From NCBI GenBank assembly GCA_951812975.1, contig CATOTC010000001.1, positions 496,001 through 560,000 on the forward strand: DNA of 64,000 nt, written 5' to 3'. Numbering within the stretch: position 1 is the first letter of the stretch; every line of letters begins with the position of its first letter. The translations under genes were made by a program, and so were the position numbers. The notes under the pieces are model-generated. The model worked only from the letters and a program-made list of their open reading frames with translations, was not told the origin of the DNA and made no database searches. The stretch is from an uncultured Acidimicrobiales bacterium (GTDB lineage Bacteria; Actinomycetota; Acidimicrobiia; Acidimicrobiales; Aldehydirespiratoraceae). Below, piece after piece: positions 42,959 through 52,701 of this stretch.

Positions 42959-43585
42959 ATGCCCGACACGCTCACAACCCGGCAGCGGGAGATACTCGAC
43001 ATGATCATCTCCCACGTAAACGAACGCGGCTATCCCCCATCGGTGCGCGAGATCGGTGAAGCGGTCGGCCTGCGCTCCCCCGCCACCGTCAAGTCCCATC
43101 TCGACAACCTTCGAGACGCCGGATACCTGAAGCGCGACCTGGCGAAGCCCCGGGCGATACAGGTCAGCTACGAAGGGACAGGCAGCGGCGCTGAGCACCG
43201 GCCGGTGCGCCACATTCCGCTCGTCGGCGACGTCGCCGCCGGAACCGACGTCCTTGCGGAGAGCAATGTCGAAGAGTTCGTTCCCATGCCCGAAGACCTC
43301 ACCGGTCGGGGCGAACTGTTCATGCTGCGGGTGCGGGGCGACTCGATGATCGAGGCGGGGATCTTCGACGGAGACTTCGTCGTCTGCCGCCACCAGGAGA
43401 CCGCAGAGGACAACAAGATCGTCGTAGCGGGAATCGGGGACAACGAGACCACCGTCAAGACGCTGCGGCGCCGCAACGGTTCGGTGGTCCTGGTCCCCGC
43501 CAACTCCGAGTACCCGGAGATGGTCTTCAAGCCCGACGAGGTGCAGATCTTCGGTCAGGTCGTCACCGTGATGCGCAAGCTCTAG
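42959..43585 (+). CDS. lexA: LexA repressor
   Basis: A 208-residue SOS repressor. The N-terminal winged HTH (LTTRQREILDMIISHV, PSVREIGEAVGLRSPATVKSHLDNL) is followed by the peptidase domain: cleavage site Ala94-Gly95, nucleophile Ser129 in GDSM, and Lys167 in TTVKTL. Self-cleavage stimulated by RecA lifts repression. Three good LexA boxes lie upstream, so it is autoregulated, and a further box controls recA in this window. Start ATG at 42959 follows GGAGG. Confidence 0.97.
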   Translation: MPDTLTTRQREILDMIISHVNERGYPPSVREIGEAVGLRSPATVKSHLDNLRDAGYLKRDLAKPRAIQVSYEGTGSGAEHRPVRHIPLVGDVAAGTDVLAESNVEEFVPMPEDLTGRGELFMLRVRGDSMIEAGIFDGDFVVCRHQETAEDNKIVVAGIGDNETTVKTLRRRNGSVVLVPANSEYPEMVFKPDEVQIFGQVVTVMRKL

Positions 43586-43621
43586 GCGAGCTCCAAGAGT
43601 TGAGCGACCCGGCGCGCCGGT

Positions 43622-44725
43622 TTAGGCGCCCCGGGTGAGCAGATCCACCAGAGCAGCGTGGGCGTCCACAAGCCAGGACCGCTCCAGATACTCGTCTTTG
43701 GTATGGGCGACAGTGGGGTCGCCCGGCCCGAAATTGCTCGCCGGAACACCCCGCTGGGCGAAGAACGCCACATCGGTCCAACCGAGCTTGGCCCGGACCT
43801 CGAGACTGTTGCGCTCGATCAGCATCTGCAGGAGTGCGTCGTCGAGCCCCGGACGAGCCGCCGGGGAACAGTCAACGACTTCGAGCTTGTCGGATCCGCC
43901 GAGAACAGGCGACATCAACCCGCGGACGAAAGCCTCTGCTGCCTCAGGATCACGATCCGGGGCGAAGCGATAGTTAACTCGCAACACCGCCCGGTCGGGC
44001 ACGACATTGCCCGCCACTCCTCCCTCCACAAACACCGCCTGCAGCGATTCGCGGTACTCACAGCCCTCCACCACCGGACGACGTCCCTCGAAACTGCTGA
44101 CGATGTCGAGAACCTCGGTGAGACGATGGATGGCGTTGCGGCCCATCCAGGGGCGCGCAGTATGCGCACGCGTGCCGCCGAGAGTGATCTCCAAACGCAT
44201 CGTGCCCTGGCACCCGGCTTCAACGGCACCGAGAGTCGGTTCACCCAACAAGGCCACATCGCCCTCGAGAAGTTCGGGGCGCGTCGCTTCGATCTCGCGA
44301 AGACCGTTGTGCACAATGTCCACTTCTTCACGGGCGTAGAACACGTAGGTGACGTCGACCGGCGGTTCGGTGACGGTGCGAGCGAGTTCGAGCATGACCG
44401 CGATTCCGCCCTTCATGTCGGTCGTGCCGACCCCGTACATTCGGTCGCCCTCGATACGCGCCGCGGCATTGCCGTTCGGGGGAACCGTGTCGGTGTGGCC
44501 CCCCAGCACGAGGCGACGATCACGGTCGAGTTCGGTGCGGGCGACCAGATTGTCGCCGATCCGGTCGACCGTCAGATGGGACTGCTGCCGCAGGTCCGCC
44601 TCAAGGAGATCGACGATCTCACGCTCGTTGTGACTGACCGACGGGATGTCGACGAGCGCGGCGGTCAACGCGAACAGGTCTCCCGTAGGCAGGTCCGGTG
44701 GGGGCGGCGCCGCACCTCGGCTCAA
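43622..44725 (-). CDS. dapE: Succinyl-diaminopimelate desuccinylase
   Basis: A 367-residue M20-family zinc hydrolase that releases succinate and LL-diaminopimelate. Zinc/catalytic elements are GGHTDTVPPNG, GTTDMKGG, REEVDIVHNG and HTARPWMGRNAIHR, with HTKDEYLE near the end. Its start overlaps the end of dapD by four bases (ATGA), which makes a dapC-dapD-dapE run. It converges on lexA. In actinobacteria this branch feeds both lysine and peptidoglycan. Confidence 0.93.
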   Translation of the reverse strand: MSRGAAPPPPDLPTGDLFALTAALVDIPSVSHNEREIVDLLEADLRQQSHLTVDRIGDNLVARTELDRDRRLVLGGHTDTVPPNGNAAARIEGDRMYGVGTTDMKGGIAVMLELARTVTEPPVDVTYVFYAREEVDIVHNGLREIEATRPELLEGDVALLGEPTLGAVEAGCQGTMRLEITLGGTRAHTARPWMGRNAIHRLTEVLDIVSSFEGRRPVVEGCEYRESLQAVFVEGGVAGNVVPDRAVLRVNYRFAPDRDPEAAEAFVRGLMSPVLGGSDKLEVVDCSPAARPGLDDALLQMLIERNSLEVRAKLGWTDVAFFAQRGVPASNFGPGDPTVAHTKDEYLERSWLVDAHAALVDLLTRGA

Positions 44726-45546
44726 GTGGACGCTCCGTGGTCACGAAGGATCTCGTTGAGAGCCGACTTGTCGTGGCGTTCGCCCTCGGTGAGCCGCTTG
44801 ATCACCAACACCGCGGGCAATCCGAACGTCCCGCCGGGGAAGTCCCGCGGCCGGGTGCCGGCAACCGCCACGCACCACGCAGGGATCGACCCTCGGCTGA
44901 TCTCGGTGCCCGTCTCCACATCGATCACCGGAATAGACCCCGTGAGAATCGCGCCGGCGCCAAGGACGGTTCCCTCGCCGACCCGCGCACCCTCGGCAAC
45001 TATGCAGCGGCTCCCGATGTAACACTCGTCCTCCACGATCACCGGTTCCGCCTGCGCAGGTTCGAGCACACCGCCAATCCCTACCCCGCCGGAGAGGTGG
45101 ACATTGCGGCCGATCTGAGCGCAGGACCCCACTGTGGCCCAGGTGTCGACCATCGTGTTCTCCGCAACGTAGGCACCAATGTTGATGTAGCTCGGCATCA
45201 TCACGACTCCCGGTGCCTGGTAGCTGCCCCAACGCGCCTGGGCTCCGGGCACTACCCGCACGCCGCGAGCCATGAAGTCGCTCTTGAGCGGGATCTTGTC
45301 GGCGTACTCGAACGGGGCGTGTTCGATCGTCTCCATCTTTGAGATGCGGAACAGCAGCAACACCGCGAACTTGCACCACTGGTTGACCGTGACGCTGCCA
45401 TCGGAGTTGACTTCAGCAACCCTTGCTCTGCCGGTGTCGAGCTCGTCAATGGCCTCATGCACCGTGGCCACGACCTCAGGATCATCGACATCCAACGATG
45501 CGCCATCGGCCCAGAGCGCTTCGATCCGTGACTGCAAATCAGACAT
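44722..45546 (-). CDS. dapD: Tetrahydrodipicolinate N-succinyltransferase
   Basis: A 274-residue left-handed beta-helix acyltransferase using succinyl-CoA. The segments PSYINIGAYVAENTMVDTWATVGSCAQIGRNVHLSGGVGIGGVLEP (about residues 120-170) follow the E. coli DapD pattern closely; the usual actinobacterial DapD (317 residues in M. tuberculosis) is more divergent. Length equals the proteobacterial type. The ATG at 45546 has better context than a codon nine bases upstream. It overlaps dapE by four bases. Confidence 0.95.
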   Translation of the reverse strand: MSDLQSRIEALWADGASLDVDDPEVVATVHEAIDELDTGRARVAEVNSDGSVTVNQWCKFAVLLLFRISKMETIEHAPFEYADKIPLKSDFMARGVRVVPGAQARWGSYQAPGVVMMPSYINIGAYVAENTMVDTWATVGSCAQIGRNVHLSGGVGIGGVLEPAQAEPVIVEDECYIGSRCIVAEGARVGEGTVLGAGAILTGSIPVIDVETGTEISRGSIPAWCVAVAGTRPRDFPGGTFGLPAVLVIKRLTEGERHDKSALNEILRDHGAST

Positions 45547-45556
45547 GGCCCGCACC

Positions 45557-46708
45557 TTATCCGTCTCGGGATCGGTCTTGGGACCCGTCTAGGGCGGCCG
45601 CACTTGTCGCCCGGCTCAGGGCCAGTTCGAGCGCTGCGGTCGGTTGCACCACCGCCATGCGGACATGCCCGGTGGAATCACTGCCGTAGAACTCCCCAGG
45701 GCTGACGATCACCCCACAACGCTGCGCAAGCGTGTGCGCCAGGCCCCAAGCGTCGCCGTCGGGGGCTCGGACCCAAAGGTAGAAACTCCCTCCCGGCAGA
45801 TCCGCGGAGAGTCCCAGTGCGCCCAGAATCTGTTGGGCGAGTTCCAAGCGGTGCCAGTAGACACCGCGTTGCTCGACAACGTGGGCCTGGTCGTCCCAGG
45901 CAGCGACGGCAGCGCTCTGGACTGGACCCGGAACCATGCATCCCGCGTGCTTGCGCACCTCGCTGAGATAGTGCACCAACGCCGGGTCACCTGCGTAGAA
46001 ACCAGCCCGAATACCAGCCAGGTTCGACCTCTTCGACAGGGAATGGATACTGAGCACGCCGTCAACCCCACCAGACAGGATCGTGCGCGGCGGACCGTCC
46101 CAGGTGAACTCCACGTAGCACTCGTCGCTGATCACCAACACGTCGTTGGCGCGGCCCCAGTGCGCTGCTGCGGTCAGATCGTCGAGTCCGCCTGCAGGGT
46201 TCCCGGGCGTGTTGACCCACAGGCAGAGGGCCCGCGCTGCGTCACTGGGATCGACCCTGCTCAGGTCGATCCGCCACTGATCGTCGACTGGGACAGGAAC
46301 CGCCCGACAGCCCGCGAGCACAGCTCCCATCGCATAGGACGGATAGGACACCGCCGGATACAGCACGGTGTCGCGCGACGGATCACGGAGACGCAGATAG
46401 TGCGGCGTCGACACCACGAACTCCTTGGTGCCGATACAGGCGGCCAGCTCGCTGTCGGGATCGACCGCCACCCCCAGTTCCCTCTGCAACCAGCCCGCTG
46501 CGGCATCGCGGTAAGCCGGCGTTCCGACCGAAGCCGGATATCCACGCTCCGCGTTCGACGACGCCAACGCCTCTACCACCATCTCGGGGGGTGTATCGGT
46601 GGGGGTGCCGATCGAACAGTCGACCACTTCATCGAATCGCTTCCCGGCCAGCGCACGCAGGTCGTTCAGGCGGTCGTACGGGTAGGGAGGCGGCACGAAA
46701 CCGGTCAT
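45557..46708 (-). CDS. dapC: Succinyldiaminopimelate aminotransferase
   Basis: A 383-residue class I/II PLP aminotransferase converting N-succinyl-2-amino-6-ketopimelate to N-succinyl-LL-DAP. Elements are YPASVGTPAYRDAAAGWL, NTPGNPAGGLDD, ISDECYVEFTWDG, the cofactor Lys in HSLSKRSNLAGIRAGF, and an Arg in the C-terminal GHVRMAVVQ. Its start overlaps the hflX stop by four bases, and dapD follows 10 bp after its end. The gene order dapC-dapD-dapE supports the assignment. Confidence 0.93.
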   Translation of the reverse strand: MTGFVPPPYPYDRLNDLRALAGKRFDEVVDCSIGTPTDTPPEMVVEALASSNAERGYPASVGTPAYRDAAAGWLQRELGVAVDPDSELAACIGTKEFVVSTPHYLRLRDPSRDTVLYPAVSYPSYAMGAVLAGCRAVPVPVDDQWRIDLSRVDPSDAARALCLWVNTPGNPAGGLDDLTAAAHWGRANDVLVISDECYVEFTWDGPPRTILSGGVDGVLSIHSLSKRSNLAGIRAGFYAGDPALVHYLSEVRKHAGCMVPGPVQSAAVAAWDDQAHVVEQRGVYWHRLELAQQILGALGLSADLPGGSFYLWVRAPDGDAWGLAHTLAQRCGVIVSPGEFYGSDSTGHVRMAVVQPTAALELALSRATSAAALDGSQDRSRDG

Positions 46709-48201
46709 GACGCTGACTCCTGTGCCGAGGGCGGTTCTGGCGTGGGCAGGGCAATGGGCGGGGCGGGTTCTGCGACCACGAAATCACTGAGCGCGCCCAC
46801 CGACGCCGGTTCAAGGCGGGCATGCAGGCGCATCCCCGTCTCCTCCGCCACGTTGCTGCTCACGTGGCCCTCACGATGCACCGCTGCGAGCACGTCGCCG
46901 CGATCCCATGGCACTAATAACTCCACGAACTCGGTGGTCTGACGAAGACGATCACCGATGACCGCCAACAGGGCTTCGATGTTGTACCCGCTGTGGGCCG
47001 ACACCGCTATCGATCCCTCGTGATGCTCAGCGAGGCGGGCCGCTGCGTCGCTCTTGTCGGACTTGTTGAACACCAGAAGCTGCCCGATGTCGCCCGCACC
47101 AATCTCGACAAGCACTTCATGGACCGCGGAGATCGAGCCGAGCGGGTCCGGGCCGGCACCGTCGACGACGTGGACCAGAAGGTCGGCGTCACGGACCACG
47201 TCGAGCGTAGTCTTGAACGCCGTCACCAACTGGTGGGGAAGCTTCTTGACGAAACCGACCGTGTCGGTCGCATAAACCGTTTCTCCACCCGGCAGGGACA
47301 GGCGACGGGTCGTGGCGTCGAGTGTTGCGAACAGTCGGTCCTCGACCAGCACATCGGCCTCGGTGATCCGGTTCAACAGCGACGACTTGCCGGCGTTGGT
47401 GTAGCCGACGAGTGCCACAGCCCGGTTTCGGGACCGACCCCTGGCCTTGGCCTGAGTCGCCCTGTGGGCCTGCACCCTGCGCAGATCGTTCTCGAGTTTG
47501 TTCACCCGGCGCAGGAGCTGACGCCGACTCACCTCGAGCTGAGTCTCTCCGGGCCCTCTGGTGCCGATCCCGCCCGCCTGCTGCGAGTAGCTCCCGGCGA
47601 GGCTTCGCAGTCTCGGCAGACGATACCGGAGCTGCGCCAACTCGACCTGCGCCTTGCCCTCGAGGGTGCTGGCGTTCTGGGCGAAGATGTCGAGAATGAC
47701 CGCGGTGCGGTCCAGCGCCGTGCAACCGAGGATCTTCTCGAGGTTGAACTGCTGCGCGGCGGTGAGTTCATCGTCGAATACGACCGTGTCACAGTCGGCT
47801 TCGTCGACGATCGACTTGATCTCTGAGGCCTTTCCTGATCCCACGAAGGTGGCGGGGTCGATGGCCGTGCGGCGCTGCACCACCCTTTCGACTGCGTCCG
47901 CGCCGGCGGTGTCGACCAGCAGTTCGAGTTCGTCGAGTGAGGCGTCGACCGACTCTGGTGTGGCTTTGTCGCGCAACACTCCGACCAACACGATCCGCTC
48001 GCGGAAGGTCCGCTCGATCAATCCGCCCGAAACGCCTCCGAACTCTCCGAAGCCGCCTCGATGCGCGGTGCTGTCGCCGGGCGCAGCCGGAGCCTCGGGG
48101 TTCGACGGCGCGGACGGTTCCCCGTCGCTCCGGATGGCTGGGTCGTCCTCGGGGCGCCGGTTGGTGCGACCGTCCCCCGACAGGGCCTGGACCTCAGTCA
48201 T
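46705..48201 (-). CDS. hflX: GTPase HflX
   Basis: A 498-residue ribosome-associated GTPase that splits or rescues ribosomes under stress. It has an N-terminal HflX domain (AQQFNLEKILGCTALDRTAVILDIFAQNA, SQQAGGIGTRGPGETQLE) and a G-domain with G1 GYTNAGKSS, G3 DTVGFVKKLP and G4 NKSDKSD. The N-terminal 60 residues are low-complexity Pro/Gly/Ser. It sits between dapF and dapC, overlapping both by a few bases, so transcription is shared with the lysine genes. Confidence 0.95.
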   Translation of the reverse strand: MTEVQALSGDGRTNRRPEDDPAIRSDGEPSAPSNPEAPAAPGDSTAHRGGFGEFGGVSGGLIERTFRERIVLVGVLRDKATPESVDASLDELELLVDTAGADAVERVVQRRTAIDPATFVGSGKASEIKSIVDEADCDTVVFDDELTAAQQFNLEKILGCTALDRTAVILDIFAQNASTLEGKAQVELAQLRYRLPRLRSLAGSYSQQAGGIGTRGPGETQLEVSRRQLLRRVNKLENDLRRVQAHRATQAKARGRSRNRAVALVGYTNAGKSSLLNRITEADVLVEDRLFATLDATTRRLSLPGGETVYATDTVGFVKKLPHQLVTAFKTTLDVVRDADLLVHVVDGAGPDPLGSISAVHEVLVEIGAGDIGQLLVFNKSDKSDAAARLAEHHEGSIAVSAHSGYNIEALLAVIGDRLRQTTEFVELLVPWDRGDVLAAVHREGHVSSNVAEETGMRLHARLEPASVGALSDFVVAEPAPPIALPTPEPPSAQESAS

Positions 48202-49027
48202 CAGAAATCTCTATGTCGGCGACATGGGTGGTCGGGCCGGTGAGCGTGGTCGGACCGGCCAGGTCGACCACAGCTTCACCGCCGGGCATCTGCACCACAG
48301 TTCTCGGGCCGATCAAGCCCCAACCATGAAAAACATGGCCCGCGACTGTGGCGCCCGTCCCGCAGGCGCTGGTGACACCGGCCCCTCGTTCCCAGACCCG
48401 CAGCTTGAGTCGATCGGATCCGCTCGACGTGACAAAACTGACATTCGCGCCCTGTGCGAAGTGGCGCTCAATGGCGGGGCCGACGACGTCGAGTGCGATC
48501 TCATCCGGGTCGACGACCTCGCACACGACATGGGGATTGCCGATATCGCAGGTCTGGAAGCGCAGCACTCCAATCGACTCTCCGCCGGTCGCGCCAAGTT
48601 CTGCCGCGACCGATCCGATCAGGTCTTCGACATCGGGAGTCGGGCCGGCACTGACCGTCCCCATGTCGACTGTGACGATGGCGGTGCGCTGGTCGTCGGT
48701 GGCCCGTACCGAACAGTGGCGGATCCCCGCATCGGTCGTCACATCAATCTCGAGGGCGGCGACACCACGTCGGCGCGCCACAGCCTGAGCGAGGCACCGC
48801 AGACCATTCCCACTCACCGCGGCGCTGCTGCCATCGGAATTGAACAGGTGCATCGAGATTTCGCCGCCTTCGCCGACAATGCCCACAATCAAGCCGTCGG
48901 CCCCCAATCCGGTCCGTCGATCGCAGAGCGCGACGGCCTGATCCACTGCATCGAGCGGCAGCGAGTCGGCGAGCTGGATCAAGAAATCGTTGCCCAGTCC
49001 GTGGTGCTTGGAGTAACGAACGGCCAT
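48194..49027 (-). CDS. dapF: Diaminopimelate epimerase (first catalytic Cys replaced)
   Basis: A 277-residue epimerase interconverting LL- and meso-DAP. It has the family start KHHGLGNDFL, CDRRTGLGADGLI, and ACGTGA with the second catalytic Cys (near residue 222). The first catalytic Cys, normally in CGNG, is Ser72 (VSGNGLRC). Cys-to-Ser at this position abolishes racemisation in studied enzymes, so either this lineage tolerates Ser or the protein has shifted function. It overlaps hflX and follows miaA. Confidence 0.9.
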   Translation of the reverse strand: MAVRYSKHHGLGNDFLIQLADSLPLDAVDQAVALCDRRTGLGADGLIVGIVGEGGEISMHLFNSDGSSAAVSGNGLRCLAQAVARRRGVAALEIDVTTDAGIRHCSVRATDDQRTAIVTVDMGTVSAGPTPDVEDLIGSVAAELGATGGESIGVLRFQTCDIGNPHVVCEVVDPDEIALDVVGPAIERHFAQGANVSFVTSSGSDRLKLRVWERGAGVTSACGTGATVAGHVFHGWGLIGPRTVVQMPGGEAVVDLAGPTTLTGPTTHVADIEISDD

Positions 49028-49055
49028 GGGCCTCCATTGTCGCAGGTTCTCGTCA

Positions 49056-49982
49056 TTAACCGATGGGGTTTATCCTGCGCTCGTCCCAGAGGCTCACGAT
49101 CTCGGCTGCGGTGACCGGGGCATCCATCCAGTTGATCCGCGGGTCGCGGCGGAACCAGCGCCGTTGACGACGGGCGAATCTGCGAGTCCGTTTGATCGCC
49201 GTGGCCAGAGCCTCCTCAAGCGAGTATTCCCCGGCGATGTGGGCGAGCAACTCCTTGTATCCGAGTGCTTGGGCGGCGGTGCGGCCCACCCCGCCGGCAG
49301 AGAGGAGCCGAACCTCATCAAGAAAACCTGCATCCATCTGTTCCTGGTAACGGGTTGAGATTCGTTCGTCGAGAACCTCCTGGGGCCAGCGCAGGGCCAC
49401 CATCACGAACGGAGTCGGACCGTACTCCTCGAGCCCTGGACCGAACGACGAGAACGGTGACCCGCTGCCGATCGTCACTTCCAGCGCTCGCAGGACCCTC
49501 CGTCGATTGCTGGGTTCCATCCTCGACGCTGCCAGCGGGTCCAGCGATGCGAGGCGAGTGTGCAGGGCCTCAGTGTCTGGCTCAGCCTCGAGTTCAGCGG
49601 CAGCCTCGGGGTAACGCCCCGGCAGATTGAGATCATCGACGACGGCCCGAAGATACAGACCCGTTCCACCGACCAGGATCGGAGTGTTTCCCCGCTCGCG
49701 GATCGCGTCTATTGCCGCCTCTGCCAACCGTTTGAACACTCCGACGGTGAACTCCCCGCTGGGGTCCGCCACATCGATCAGGTGGTGCGGAACCTGCTTC
49801 TGATCGCTCGTTGTGGGCGATGCGGTTCCGATGTTCATTCCTCGGTAGACCGCCATCGAGTCGATCGACACGATTTCCGCCTGCCCGATCTCTTCGGCTG
49901 TCGCCACCGCCAGCGACGACTTGCCAGAAGCCGTGGGTCCCAAGATGACCAGTGGCCGGTCCGCTCTACTAGTCGGCATCAA
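49056..49982 (-). CDS. miaA: tRNA dimethylallyltransferase
   Basis: A 308-residue enzyme adding a dimethylallyl group to A37 of UNN-reading tRNAs. P-loop GPTASGKSSLA (residues 14-24), SIDSMAVYRGMNIGTASP, VGGTGLYLRAV, and the C-terminal YKELLAHIAGEYSLEEAL, then RFARRQRRWFRRD. Its product is the substrate of MiaB, encoded just upstream (35-bp gap), and dapF follows 28 bp downstream. This miaB-miaA-dapF-hflX order is common in actinobacteria. Confidence 0.96.
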   Translation of the reverse strand: MMPTSRADRPLVILGPTASGKSSLAVATAEEIGQAEIVSIDSMAVYRGMNIGTASPTTSDQKQVPHHLIDVADPSGEFTVGVFKRLAEAAIDAIRERGNTPILVGGTGLYLRAVVDDLNLPGRYPEAAAELEAEPDTEALHTRLASLDPLAASRMEPSNRRRVLRALEVTIGSGSPFSSFGPGLEEYGPTPFVMVALRWPQEVLDERISTRYQEQMDAGFLDEVRLLSAGGVGRTAAQALGYKELLAHIAGEYSLEEALATAIKRTRRFARRQRRWFRRDPRINWMDAPVTAAEIVSLWDERRINPIG

Positions 49983-50017
49983 CGCGCTCTACCAGTCGGC
50001 ATCAACGAAGGGTCCCG

Positions 50018-51472
50018 TCAGATCGACATGACCGGGATGCGGGTGCGGTGCCGGGCCGGAATCGTCACATCAACCAGCCGACCGAGCAGGTGGTTCATGC
50101 CCGCTCCGGTCACCTCGACCTGCGCGTAGGTTCCCGTTCGCAGAGGCGTCGGCGACGGGAAGTGAACGAGCGTGTTGCGCCGTGTGCGGCCGGTGAGAAC
50201 CTCGGGATCCTTCTTGCTGGGCCCCTCCACGATCACTTCTTCGGTCATGCCGATTCGAGACTCGTTGGCGGCCAGACTCGAACGCTCTACAACCACCCGG
50301 AGCCGTTCGTACCGTTCCACCGCAACTGAGTGGTCCACGAAGTCGTCGGTCATCTCGGCGGCTTCGGTCCCTGGACGGGGAGAGAACACAAACGTGAAGG
50401 CACTGTCGAACTCCGCTTGGGCCGCAAGCTCCAGAGTGCATTCGAAATCGTCGTCGGTCTCGCCAGGGAACCCGACGATGATGTCGGTCGACACCGCAAG
50501 GTCCGGGATCGTGGCGCGGGCTTCGCGCAGCTTGTCGAGGTAGCGCTCAGCGGTATAACCGCGGTGCATCGCGGCGAGTATCCGGTCGCTGCCGGACTGC
50601 AACGGAAAGTGCAGGTGTTCGCACACTTCGGGGACCTCGGCCATAGCCTCAAAAGTCTCGCTGCGCATGTCCTTGGGATGAGGGCTTGTGAAACGCACTC
50701 GATGGATGCCCTCGACGGCTCCCGTGTCTCGCAGCAGGTCCGCGAACAGCGGTCGGGCACGACGATCGGAGAGCCAGCGCCGGCCGCACCAGTGCTGATC
50801 GTCGCTGTGCGGGTCGACCCGCCGGGCCAGGGCCAAGTCTCGGCCATAGCTGTTGACGTTCTGGCCCAGCAGGGTGATCTCGCTGACGCCGTCTCCGGCC
50901 AGTTCTGACACTTCGGCCACCAACTCACCGAACGGACGGCTGATCTCAGGACCTCGAACGGCAGGAACGATGCAGAACGCGCAGGTGTTGTCACAGCCGA
51001 TCTGAACCGTGACCCAGCTCGCGTGATCAACCTCCCGCCGCGTCGGCAGCGCCGAGGGGAACGCTTCGCCGTCAGCTCGGGCAGTGGCCTCGAGAATCTC
51101 GACTATCGGACCATGTTCTGCCGCATGATCGAGCAGCTCGACCGCACGGTCGACATTGTGGGTGCCGAACACCACGTCCACATGAGCCGCGCGCTCGCGG
51201 ATGAGGTCGCGGTCCTTCTGGGCGAGGCAGCCGCCGACCACGATCTGCAGATCGGGATTGACCTGTTTCAACGCCTTTAGATTGCCCAGAGCGCCATAGA
51301 GCTTGTTGTCGGCGTTCTCCCGTATACAGCAGGTGTTGAGGACGATGACGTCAGCCTGAGTCTCATCGTCGACCCGCCACATCCCATCGGCCTCCAGCAG
51401 ACCGGAGATCCGTTCTGAGTCGTGCTCGTTCATCTGGCACCCGTAGGTACGGATCACATACGACTTGCCCAC
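50018..51472 (-). CDS. miaB: tRNA-2-methylthio-N6-dimethylallyladenosine synthase
   Basis: A 484-residue radical SAM methylthiotransferase that adds the 2-methylthio group to i6A37. The N-terminal UPF0004 domain has cluster Cys in TYGCQMNEHDSE, NTCCIRENA and GGCLAQKD; the radical SAM motif is CDNTCAFC; and a TRAM-type RNA-binding end follows (EVIVEGPSKKDPEVLTGRTRRN). It includes an extra loop (about residues 213-240, DPHSDDQHWCGRRW) before the FADLLRD segment. No recX lies between it and recA. Confidence 0.96.
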   Translation of the reverse strand: MGKSYVIRTYGCQMNEHDSERISGLLEADGMWRVDDETQADVIVLNTCCIRENADNKLYGALGNLKALKQVNPDLQIVVGGCLAQKDRDLIRERAAHVDVVFGTHNVDRAVELLDHAAEHGPIVEILEATARADGEAFPSALPTRREVDHASWVTVQIGCDNTCAFCIVPAVRGPEISRPFGELVAEVSELAGDGVSEITLLGQNVNSYGRDLALARRVDPHSDDQHWCGRRWLSDRRARPLFADLLRDTGAVEGIHRVRFTSPHPKDMRSETFEAMAEVPEVCEHLHFPLQSGSDRILAAMHRGYTAERYLDKLREARATIPDLAVSTDIIVGFPGETDDDFECTLELAAQAEFDSAFTFVFSPRPGTEAAEMTDDFVDHSVAVERYERLRVVVERSSLAANESRIGMTEEVIVEGPSKKDPEVLTGRTRRNTLVHFPSPTPLRTGTYAQVEVTGAGMNHLLGRLVDVTIPARHRTRIPVMSI

Positions 51473-51648
51473 GAGTACAGGCTACAAGCGCGATGCGCTG
51501 CGGCTCCCCGAATACCACACGCCACCTTGACTCGCGGCCGGTTCGCTCAACCGTTTAGCGAGTGTGCCGTACAACAAATGTGCCGTGCGACAAGTGTCCA
51601 GCCGACGAATCAAGGCAGACGGTGCGCGGTTGGGATGGTGGTGCAGAC

Positions 51649-52701
51649 CTAGTCGTCGAGAGCGATGGGCAGATCGTCCGCCGGGTCGAACTCGGCCTCC
51701 GCTTCGACCTCCGGCTCCGGTTCCGGCATAACAGCCTTCCAGACCCGGTCTGAAATCTCAACCATGACTTCGGGATTGTCCTGGAGGAACTTCTTGGCGT
51801 TCTCCCGGCCTTGGCCGAGCTGTTCACCGTCGTAGGTGTACCAAGCGCCAGACTTCTTGACGATTCCCTCCTCGACCGCCAAGTCGAGAACCGAACCCTC
51901 ACGGGAGATCCCAGCGCCGTACATGATGTCGAACTCCGCCTGCTTGAAGGGCGGAGCACACTTGTTCTTCACGACTTTCACCCGAGTGCGGTTGCCGACG
52001 ATCTCGACACCGTTCTTGATCGCCTCGATGCGGCGAATATCCAGCCGGCAAGACGAATAGAACTTCAGTGCCCGCCCACCGGGGGTGGTCTCAGGCGAAC
52101 CGAACATCACGCCGATCTTCTCCCGCAACTGGTTGATGAAGATGCAGATGGTCTTCGACTTGCTGAGGTTGCTCGTCAACTTGCGCAATGCCTGCGACAT
52201 GAGTCGAGCCTGCAAGCCGACATGAGCATCGCCCATCTCGCCCTCGATCTCGGCGCGGGGCGTGAGCGCAGCAACCGAGTCGATCACGATCACATCCAAC
52301 GCCCCCGAGCGAATCAGCATGTCGGTGATCTCGAGGGCCTGCTCACCCGTGTCGGGCTGAGAGATCAACAACTCGTCGATATCAACACCGATCGCCTTGG
52401 CGTACACCGGATCCATTGCATGCTCAGCGTCGATGTAGGCACAGACACCTCCATTGCGCTGAGCCTCGGCCACCACATGGGTGGCGAGGGTGGTCTTGCC
52501 CGAAGATTCCGGGCCGAATATCTCGGTGACCCTGCCACGGGGCAGACCACCGATCCCGAGAGCCAGATCCAATGCCAGCGCACCCGTCGGGACTGACTCG
52601 ATCCCCATGGTGCTCTTCTCGCCCATCTTCATGACCGAGCCCTTGCCGTACTGCTTCTCTATCTGGCCTAGGGCCATGCTGAGTGCCTTGTCTCGCTCCA
52701 C
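51649..52701 (-). CDS. recA: Recombinase RecA
   Basis: A 350-residue strand-exchange ATPase and LexA co-protease. Walker [10 protein letters not shown], the [15 protein letters not shown] Walker B region, and [22 protein letters not shown] (L2 loop) are present. The C-terminus is acidic. The GTG start has CAGGAGAAA upstream; a longer in-frame version has no ribosome binding site. The promoter has a LexA box between -35 and -10. Downstream on the same strand is miaB, not recX. Confidence 0.98.
   Translation of the reverse strand: MERDKALSMALGQIEKQYGKGSVMKMGEKSTMGIESVPTGALALDLALGIGGLPRGRVTEIFGPESSGKTTLATHVVAEAQRNGGVCAYIDAEHAMDPVYAKAIGVDIDELLISQPDTGEQALEITDMLIRSGALDVIVIDSVAALTPRAEIEGEMGDAHVGLQARLMSQALRKLTSNLSKSKTICIFINQLREKIGVMFGSPETTPGGRALKFYSSCRLDIRRIEAIKNGVEIVGNRTRVKVVKNKCAPPFKQAEFDIMYGAGISREGSVLDLAVEEGIVKKSGAWYTYDGEQLGQGRENAKKFLQDNPEVMVEISDRVWKAVMPEPEPEVEAEAEFDPADDLPIALDD

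Noticed and set aside
43609-43620. CCGGCGCGCCGG palindrome between lexA and dapE
   Set aside because: Short stem with no proper U-tract. Too weak to call a bidirectional terminator.
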